In this document: in pieces, positions 56,332 to 64,000 of the stretch | How positions within the stretch are numbered: the stretch's first letter is position 1 | Layout of the letters: every line of letters begins with the position of its first letter | From: Triangularia verruculosa | Taxonomy: Eukaryota > Ascomycota > Sordariomycetes > Sordariales > Podosporaceae | Assembly: GCA_033296885.1 (NCBI GenBank) | Contig: MU863909.1 | Span: forward strand, 1 to 64,000 | Direction: 5' to 3' | DNA: 64,000 bases | Notes under the pieces: generated by a model | The model's database searches: none | Told to the model about the DNA's origin: nothing | The model's input: only the letters and a program-made list of their open reading frames with translations | Translations under genes and position numbers: made by a program

Positions 56332-57059
56332 TCACCTCGAAAAGAACCTCCCCACCATATTACTCGCAATGCTACCCGCCAGATTCCCACCATTGAACGC
56401 GCTCCCCGCAATATTCGACGCCTGGCTGAACTTGTCGCACCTCGAGAAAGCAAGCGAGTTCGTAATCGTCAACACAAGCGCAATAGCTACCCACACCTCC
56501 ACATTAGCACTCCAAACTCCCTTTACTATCCACCCAAGAGAGATACTCACCAACAAGAGGCAACCAAATAAACTTGAAACTAAACACCGCCACCACCGCC
56601 AGCGCGATCCAAAACAGCGGCTGGGCGTAAATCGCGATCCAGAAGAACCTACTGTCCGTCGCGTTGATCACCTTCGTCCCCGGCTCGCTGCTCTCAAACA
56701 CCCAGTGGGAATCCCCCGTCGACGGGTCGACCTCGTTCCACCACCGCAAGCCGACGAGCCTCCGGCCGGCGATGTTTTTGAGGTAGTAAAAGTCGGCGGC
56801 AAGCAGGAGGATGGTGATGATGAAGATCATGACGAGGTTGTCGGTGAAGAGGAGGCCGAAGAGGTAGACTAGTACGCTTGCTAAAGGGGAAAAGGTCAGT
56901 AAGATGCGACAGTATGGGAGAGGGGATGGGAATGAGGGGGAGGAAGGGGAGGGGAGGGAAGAGCTTACAGACTCGGAAGCCTAGGAATGTCAAGAGGGTT
57001 ATGGGGTGGGAGGATAATCGCCAGCTCAGTGAGCCTGGGGCTGGTTGGGTTTGTTCCAT
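56332..57059 (-). CDS. tvp23: Golgi membrane protein Tvp23 (FAM18/DUF846)
   Basis: Multi-spanning protein of late Golgi vesicles. Three exons: 57059-56969, 56880-56551, 56486-56332. Introns are 88 and 64 nt with GTAAGC and GTGAGT donors and TACTGAC and GTGCTAAT branch sites. Product 191 residues. Family signatures: GLRWWNEVDPSTGDSHWVFE in the middle loop, KNIAGRRLVGL before it, the join WLPLV-AIALVLTITNSLAF, and SRCDKFSQAS. The C-terminus is GNLAGSIASNMVGRFFSR. Four hydrophobic segments flank these. The joins are supported because each rebuilds a family motif broken in the genomic frame. It diverges from the lyase gene at 57551. Confidence 0.92.
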
Positions 57060-57550
57060 CTTTCAATCGACTGTGTACGTCGGAGCCCTTTTGCGCCGGC
57101 GTGGGTGGGATGACGATGGTCGATAGCTGTCTTTTTTGGTGGTGGTGGTGTCTTTGGAGCTGTTGCTGCATTGGCTTAGGTGTTGTTAGTGCATTAATTA
57201 CGTGGTAGGTCAACGGGGTCTAGGCTCCAGGAGTATAGAATTGACAGCTGTGAGGGACGGTTCGGCAGCTGACAACGCGGCTTACAACGTCCCCCGTTCG
57301 GCTATCAACCAAACATTGATTATCCCGTCCCCGCTTCATCACTTACACCACACTTGCTTTCCTCTTGTGGAAGTGAGATATACCAAGGGTTATTCTTGTA
57401 TCGGTATCCTTGGTCACGACTTTCTGAGTGACCACCCTGTGTTTTCTTTCACATATCAGTGAAGCTGATTCACTGAAGCTCACATCCATCCATCATACCT
57501 CTGCAGCAACCCCACAGCCCCTGTACAATTTATCACTTTAAGACACCAAA
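57060..57550. promoter_or_regulatory. divergent promoter region of tvp23 and the CLYBL-like gene
   Basis: About 490 bases between two outward-facing genes. No specific site identified. Confidence 0.5.
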
Positions 57551-58626
57551 ATGTCAGCTACATCAACCCTCCGTCGGGCACTCTTATACGGTCTGTCCCT
57601 GTCGCACTCCAGGCTATTCGTTTCTCTCTCATTAACACCTCACCAGTCCCATCGTCCTCCCAAAAATTCCTCTCCAAATCATTGCTCCTCCCCCACTCCA
57701 CAGACAACATCACCTACGACCTCGAAGACTCCGTCACACCCTCCCTCAAGTCCACCGCCCGTATAAACCTCCTTTCCCACCTCTCCTCCCTCTCCAAACC
57801 ACCTCCAAACATAGGCGAGCTTGCCGTCCGGATAAACGCCATCTCCACGCCCTACGCCCTCTCTGACCTAACCACACTCGCCCCGTTGCCCTCTTCCACC
57901 CTTGGTGCCATCGTCATCCCCAAAGTAAATTCCCCTTCGGATCTCACCTTCGTGGTTGACATCCTCCGCCAAGTATCCAACCAAAATGAACCGCCAAAGA
58001 AACTCATCGCTCTGATCGAGTCGGCCAGAGCAGTCATGGACCTGAAGCAAATCTGCGAGGCTGGAAAGGGGTATCTTGACGGGTTAATCTTTGCCGCGGA
58101 GGACTTCGCCTTGGATCTCAGTCTAACCCGTACACCGAGTCTTCGGGAGTTCTTGTATGCCAGAAGTGCAATTGCCACGGCCGCGAGAGCGTTTGAGCTG
58201 AGTAGCACCATTGACTTGGTATGTACTTCTTACAAGGGCGAGGAAGGTAAAGCAAGACTGGAAGAAGAATGCAGAGACGGGAAAGAAGTAGGGTTTAACG
58301 GCAAGCGTAAGTCCAAATCTTCCCTATGCTTCCCGAGCTTCGTGAGCAGTGTGCTGAGAAGTGAACCAGAGTGCATACATCCGAGCCAGGTAGAGATCGC
58401 GCAGCGAATGTTTGCGCCTGACGAAAATGAGGTTGAGTGGGCGGTCAGAGTGGTAGTCGCCGATGAAAAGGCGCAGGCTGCTGGAAGGGGAGCATGGACG
58501 ATGGATGGCAAGATGATCGATGCCCCCGTGGTTGGAAAAGCTCATTCTCTAGTTGCAAAGGCCGAAAAATGTGGTCTTGATGTGAATGGACTAAAGCAGA
58601 AATGGCAAGGCCAAGAACCAGAGTAG
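57551..58626 (+). CDS. HpcH/HpaI-family lyase, citrate lyase beta-like (CLYBL)
   Basis: TIM-barrel acyl-CoA lyase family; vertebrate CLYBL acts as a (citra)malyl-CoA lyase in mitochondria, and the substrate here is unknown. Three exons: 57551-57590, 57647-58306, 58370-58626. Introns are 56 nt (GTCTGT donor, ATTAAC branch) and 63 nt (GTAAGT donor, stop-free, in frame). Product 318 residues. Signatures: RALLYVPSSSQKF, YDLEDSV near residue 37, KLIALIESARAVMDL near 132, the metal-binding LIFAAEDFALDL near 160, and GFNGKQCIHPSQVEIAQ, which is rebuilt only by removing the second intron. There is almost no extension before the barrel, so no obvious mitochondrial presequence. Its stop lies 24 bases from that of the convergent neighbour. 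Confidence 0.9.
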
Positions 58627-58650
58627 AGGATAAACTAATGCCAAATGCAT

Positions 58651-60926
58651 TCAAATTTCGTATGATTCTCCATACCTCCAAGGTCTTACAGATACCTGTC
58701 CGGTTCCGGACCGCCGGCCCGTGAAGGGGACATCGGCGCCGGCCTGCGCCATATGTCTCGGGGTCACAGGCGGCCTCGATATCATTTCTGGAGTTCTCGG
58801 CCGCCTCAGGTCAACATGCCCAACGGCCCCATTGCGCCTAGAACTCACCAAAGATTCCGTATCCCAATTCCCACCAGGACTACCAAACCCAACAATAGGC
58901 TCATAATGGCCAGATTTGCCGTCCTGCACCGTATCGAGCCGTTCATATTCCAGCTCTCCAAACTCGTCATACTCTTCCGTTTTAACCGGAAATTCATTCT
59001 CCTCTACCACCGAGGTGGTACCCGATTCCCGAAGATTTTCCTCTTCTATCCTGCTGATGAAGTCGTCTACATCTTCCATGTAGGGTCCGCCCGGTGTAGG
59101 GACTGTTGGCCTGGGCTCCTGAAACCGTACCTTTTGCGCAAGCCTTTGCGCAAGACGTTGAGAGCCAACCACAATTATGGCTGGCGGACGACCTTCGTGC
59201 TGTTGAATCAGATTATTGAGCCGGCGCTCTTCTATTTGTTTGCCATCAAAGCAGGTGTTGGTATTCAACAGTTGGGAATGGGGCGTGTGATACCGCGAAA
59301 GATACCTCGGTTGGCTTCCGCCACTGATATAATTGGCAGAGTGTGCTTGTCCATAGTGTTCAGATGGCATGTGGACATTCGTATTGAGAAAACTTTCTTC
59401 TTGATATCTCTGTCCGGCAAGATCTTGAGCTCGACCCGGAGTTTGCTCAAATGCGTAATCTTTAGCCTCTTGGTGCTGCGTTGTGTAATGTTGGCGTGGG
59501 GGTTCGCGGTTCATTTCGTCGAGGGGCGATGGCTTAGTATCTGGATAAGGACTGTCGGGAAGAAGCTGAATCCTTTTCTGTATCTCAGGCCCACAATAGG
59601 CCTGTTTGGTCATGTCGACTGGTTGATTAATGGCCTCGGCAATTTCTACCATGGGGCCGCGCAAGCCGCCCAGCAGAGACGGATCAGTCTGCGTCTCGAC
59701 GTCTTTGTACCTCGGTAGCACGATTGTTACGATATTCTGAGGATGGGGTGGTATTGCATCAGTACCTCCATGTTTCGGGCGATCGCTCACCAGAGGAGTT
59801 GCCGGCTGTATTGGCGGCGATGCTGCTTGTGGTTTTTCCACGGAGGGCATGATGTGGTTGATCTCTCCTCGGTGGCTCATGGAATTGTTACCCGGCCAGC
59901 CATCATTGACAAATACTTGCTCATAGCTCTTTGCTTCCCTGGAAAGATGCTGGTATTGGCCTCTTCGCTCTTGCGTAACAGTATCAGTTCTAGACGAGCT
60001 TGTGAAATACGAGTCATCCGGGCCTGATTCATAGTGAGGGTCTTGCGGGTGGGCTGAAATGCATTGTCGCGTTGGCCTTGAAGGTAGCACAGGGGAGCGA
60101 TGGTTGGGGCCATAGCGGCGTTCTATAAATCTGCTGGAACTGGAGGAGTGTTGCGGTTCCCGGCCTTGTTTGATTGTCAGCTAATACTCATCGCCGACAT
60201 GTGTCTCACCTACCTCGGCTAGCCCTGTGCTTAGAAAGTAGCCCACGGTTGTCGGAGCTTAAGGGATGTAGCTACTGACTATTAGTTCACCCACGCATTT
60301 TCATCTTAGCACATCATGGAGCTTACTGGGCCCCGGGTTGGCTCACGACCATCTGCCACGTCTCTCGAATTCGGCTTTGGCTTTGGCTCTACACGCAGCT
60401 CTTTGCTCGGTTGCTTCCTACGATTTATATCTCCCTTATATTCGTATTTGTCCTCGTAGGTCTTGTGACGGCGCCTCTTCTCGAAGCGAGTATCGGCTCG
60501 TCCCCCACTAGGCTCATGGTTCAAAGAGACGGAAGGACTGCGCGAGACAGATCTCCCCCTTTTCTTGCCTCTGATGATATCGGCGCTTCGATACCTGGGG
60601 GGAGACATACGCCGAAGCTTTTCATCACTATTTGGCGCCGTAGGAAGCGAACGATGGGAATGACGGTCCTGGGTACGCTGAACCCAGTCTCTCACCCGCT
60701 CGCCAGGGTCTGCTCTGTCGTCCGGAAGGTGATGTCTTGGAGCATAGTTCAGGGGCTTCTCGATTGGATCAGTGTGTCGGACACGATCATGCGGTCTCTC
60801 TTTCATGCTCCTCGTGTGTCTGCTTCGTTCGGGTCGGTCAGAGCGTCGGCGATCGTCGTTGGCACGGGGATTATGCTTCTTTTTCCTCGACGCCGTCGCT
60901 GTCATCCACAGGAGGTCGTCGTCCAT
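58651..60926 (-). CDS. unrecognised long disordered Arg/Ser-rich protein
   Basis: No family recognised. Proposed exons 60926-60327 and 60180-58651; product about 709 residues. The first exon is highly charged, with RS and RR stretches (KKRGRSVSRSPSVSLNHEPS) resembling splicing-associated proteins. The second is Pro/Gln/Glu-rich with scattered ordered segments: TIVLPRYKDVETQTDPSLLG, PPAIIVVGSQRLAQRLAQKV, and an acidic VDDFISRIEEENLRESGTTS. Start chosen at 60926 (GCCATGG context). The frame is open upstream without an ATG, and ATG at 61145 followed by a GTAAGT donor could be an alternative first exon. The internal junction is uncertain (146-nt intron, or two introns around a 16-nt micro-exon). 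Confidence 0.65.
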
Positions 60927-63900
60927 GGCGAAGGACAAGGGCCGACAAAGCTGGAGGCGGATACTAGATTGCAAGACCGAGTCTCCCCTTCCGTACCGAG
61001 ATGTTCCGGTGGGAGGTTCTGAGTGATGCACATCATGCCTTGCTCCTTCCCGCTCATTCTCTGATGATGTTAGGCATTGGCGGGGTTCCGACTCCCAGTC
61101 GCCATCATCTGAGCCCGACGTGGAAGGCACTTACCTAGGTGGCATCACACACAGTCGGCAAGAGCCGTCAGTGAAGGTGATCGAGTACCGGCTCTGTCGT
61201 TCCATCCATCACCCCTATGCAATATGCAACTCGTAAGGTACTGTCTTTGATTTTGAACCTGACCTAAACTCCTCCTCACGCATCCTTCCATCATCCCAAC
61301 CCCTGCTGCGGATCAAGCAACCTTCTCCACACTCCAGGAGTGCTGGGCAGTGAGCCTGGAATCACTCTAACCTTCGGTTGCATCCATCGGCGAGTCTTTC
61401 CGTAGATCTAAATATGGCATCACCACGGCTAAATAACATCACCATTTTCCCCGTCTTGCGCACATATTCCCCATACCCAGCCGGATCCCAAAGATCTGGG
61501 AATGCTTTCTCCTTGAGCTTCGGCTGCGTGCCGTCATCGTCTACCCCAGCTCGGGGACCCTGAACAGAACTCTGGGTGACCGACAGCTAAGATTCTCTTC
61601 AACCCGGATCCATTACCGACACCGGCCGGGAAATTGAGAAACCATGAACACAAGACCGAGCACGGATTGTCGAGATGAACCATGCAGTCCAAACCCATGC
61701 CAAGTCGAAGAACATGGGTTTGAACAGACAGCCAGTGGGAAGCCTCGCCGAAGTGGAACAACCGTTTGATGTCTCGCCTTCCCTGTTTAGCTCACTTGCA
61801 GGGACCTTCCGGCTCCGTGATTCACCAAACCCATTCAGTGGTGGGTCTTGGGCAGCTTTATCTTGACGTACAACTGCACCCATACATGACGGCTCGTCGG
61901 GACCCGATTATATGCGCTTACAAGCAATTTCAGAGAACCGCATCACCCGTGGCCAGTCCGTCAAGTTGCTCTCTGTTTCAATCGACATGGGCCGATCCTC
62001 GCAGCCAGGATCCTTCCCCTTCTTGCTCCTATGTAAGGAAGCTATGATGCCACTTCCCCGCAGCAGAAAGCTCAAGGAGAGCTCTGGAGCTTGGATCAGT
62101 TGTGCCTAGACCTGGCTTGTCCGTGGTAGTGAATACGATGATCGACACGTAGGGTACAACAAGCTATGGCATTTCTCATCTGTTATTGAGAGGCATCCTA
62201 TAGTAACGCTTGAGGCGGTCGCATCATAGCTTCAATGCCTAGCAAGAGGCACCATTGCCAAGCATGGACCAGCGGAACATATCGCGTGTCGAGACGACAC
62301 ACCTCAACTGTCTCCTTCGCTCCGAGATATCATAAATGCAGAGAGGTCAAGAAGGGCATAACGACCGGCTTCGAATCTCTGGCTTCATGTTCGCCTTAGC
62401 TGTACGCGTTACGAGGACTCCCAGACTGTTCAGCACTTGGGAAGAGTCGGAGGTGTGGTGCTTGCAGTAATCTTGTCTGGCCCGTTTGTCCGAGTTGCTG
62501 CAATGTGATCAGTTGAGCGTCCAGCGCACGATACTGTCAAGATCGCCTGGAGGGATCACTTTTCTGGAAGCTGGATCGCCCACGAGTATCTTGTCAGGTG
62601 GTATCCGCTGCGAAAGGCACGTGGGCGCCATAGTCTGTTGTCGTGAGCTTGAGCACCGAATCTGAAGGCGGCCATCGAGGGGCTGCCAAAGGGTTTCATG
62701 TCAGGTTGAGGTTGCACTCCGATCGAAATGCTGTGAAGTTTCGCATCTCGTTGGGTCATTCAACCACGTTTCATACTGATATCCACTTTCCTTCTCGGGA
62801 CAACTCGTAGCACCCTAGTCGATCCTGGCTTTACGAAGCTCTATTGGGACTCGAATCTGCGCACAAAGATGGAGACATGCACATGGAGTTGTATCGAATG
62901 CATCATCGTGGCCCTGAAAATTTGTCTTCGGAGGTGGCCGGTTTGGCCCCCCTCTCCAGGAGAACTTCAGGAGCCTTTCACTCGCCAGAGGAGTGGGTAT
63001 ACGGATAGGCCAAGCGTAGAGCGGGCGCCAAACGGTTTCTAGGTGCTAGGCGGCGCACGCTACACCAAACACAGCATGGGGTTTTGTGTGTTTCCAGGGC
63101 TGTTTCTTGCCATCGATAGCCGTTCCACAGGGCCGCGATCCAAAATGACAGGGGTTTTCGGATCTGTTTCCAGCTCCCGTTTGCTACCCTCTTGTTTTTG
63201 TTCAAGGGAAATATGGACCTCGAGGTGAAGGCCCAGGTCGTCCTTCCACCCGGACAACCCAAGAGAAAATGCATGATACAGTCGCATATTTGCTAATGCC
63301 GGCAAAATCATCACCAATGCCTTCCTCAGCTCACTGACCGCTAGGGCGTGGATGGCTCGGGATATCAGCATCAGAGAAAACCTGGATCATGGACTAGAAA
63401 CAACCTTTCTGGGCACATCTCTGGGCAAGGCAAGATAGGTAGTATGTCCCTAGCGGGGAGGGAAACAACAAGGGTGACGAAATCAAGGCAGTTTCCCTTC
63501 GTAGGAGAGTTATCCAAGGCCAGGGTCAATATTGAGCTAGCAGCTGCAACACTGCCAGGGGGTCATCAGTGGCAGTGAGGTGGGGTTTTGGCAGTCCTCT
63601 GATCTGAGAGATGTTGATCAAGGATCTCACCAATCCTGGCCTCCAGCTCATGGGTAGCTGTGAGGGGACAGGGCGTATTCGTATGGAGTGTTTGGATCTT
63701 TCTACAGATGTTATGTGTGGCAAACGACACATGTTACACACTCCTCCATGCCGCAGACACCCGTAGCGAAAGCCGTTCTGGGGTCGCGGTTCTTTTGGTA
63801 TGTTTGATGCTTGTCTGGGAACATAACCATGTTCTCGTGATTATGCCAGGCAGGACATCAACCGGGGCAGGAGCAACCTGGGAGGTGCGCGGGAGCGACC

Positions 63901-64000
63901 GACGTCGGCTCCCGTCACGACAACCTAACAACCAAATGCGGCCAAGGCAGGAGCGGTCTCTGGGTCCTTCTCCAGGAACAGCCACTGGCATATAAGACGG
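60927..64000. other. gene-free right end
   Basis: The first 200 bases should be the leader of the minus-strand gene. Beyond that I see only short, domain-less frames on both strands and no tRNA, 5S rRNA or transposon signature. A gene beginning outside the window cannot be excluded. Confidence 0.45.

Noticed and set aside
58753..59718. 321-codon open frame on the plus strand
   Set aside because: Antisense shadow of the disordered minus-strand gene. Its start is not supported and no motif is visible, though the opposite gene is itself unassigned, so some doubt remains.
1..64000. tRNA, 5S rRNA, CRISPR or intact transposon
   Set aside because: I looked for B-box-like GGTTCGA sequence, the Neurospora-type 5S consensus, regular spaced repeats and transposase or reverse-transcriptase motifs and found none. 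A covariance search could still find something I missed.

Overview
This window is nuclear DNA of a filamentous ascomycete, most probably a sordariomycete of the order Sordariales. Introns are short (49 to about 225 nt) with GTNNGT donors, CTAAC or CTGAC-like branch points and YAG acceptors. Proteins such as Clf1 read very like the Neurospora versions as I remember them. Genes lie 0.3-4 kb apart. One extremely AT-rich block (about 2096-2768) has the look of a RIP-mutated relic. No search was run, so family names rest on motifs read by eye.

Layout. 1-6194 has no gene I can support but holds the AT-rich island between direct repeats. At 6195-10492 two spliceosome genes, prp31 (-) and clf1 (+), diverge from a shared 329-bp region. 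They are followed by the mitochondrial glycine-cleavage T-protein (gcv1, +), an ethanolamine kinase (-), the GATOR1/SEACIT subunit npr3 (+), a MiT/TFE-like bHLH factor (-) and the Golgi protein sft2 (+). At 29-39 kb lie a La-motif (LARP/Sro9-like) RNA-binding protein, a small Ino4-like bHLH protein and a large RS-rich, glycine-zipper protein. prp16 (-) and pwp1 (+) diverge at 43 kb. From 48 to 61 kb come an unrecognised disordered protein, a Tls1/C9orf78-type splicing factor, a single-pass membrane protein, tvp23 (-), a CLYBL/HpcH-type lyase (+) and a long disordered RS-like protein (-). 61-64 kb has no supported gene.

Common threads. Four genes serve pre-mRNA splicing (prp31, clf1, prp16, tls1-like). 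pwp1 and the La-motif protein extend this to ribosome assembly and translation. sft2 and tvp23 act in Golgi/endosome traffic. Ethanolamine kinase and the Ino4-like factor both touch phospholipid synthesis, and npr3 links amino-acid state to TORC1. The most notable non-coding signals are a telomere-repeat inverted repeat just upstream of the tls1-like gene, nested direct repeats around the AT-rich island, a five-codon uORF before npr3, and several stop-free in-frame introns that hide inside apparently continuous reading frames, the largest (114 nt) in prp31.
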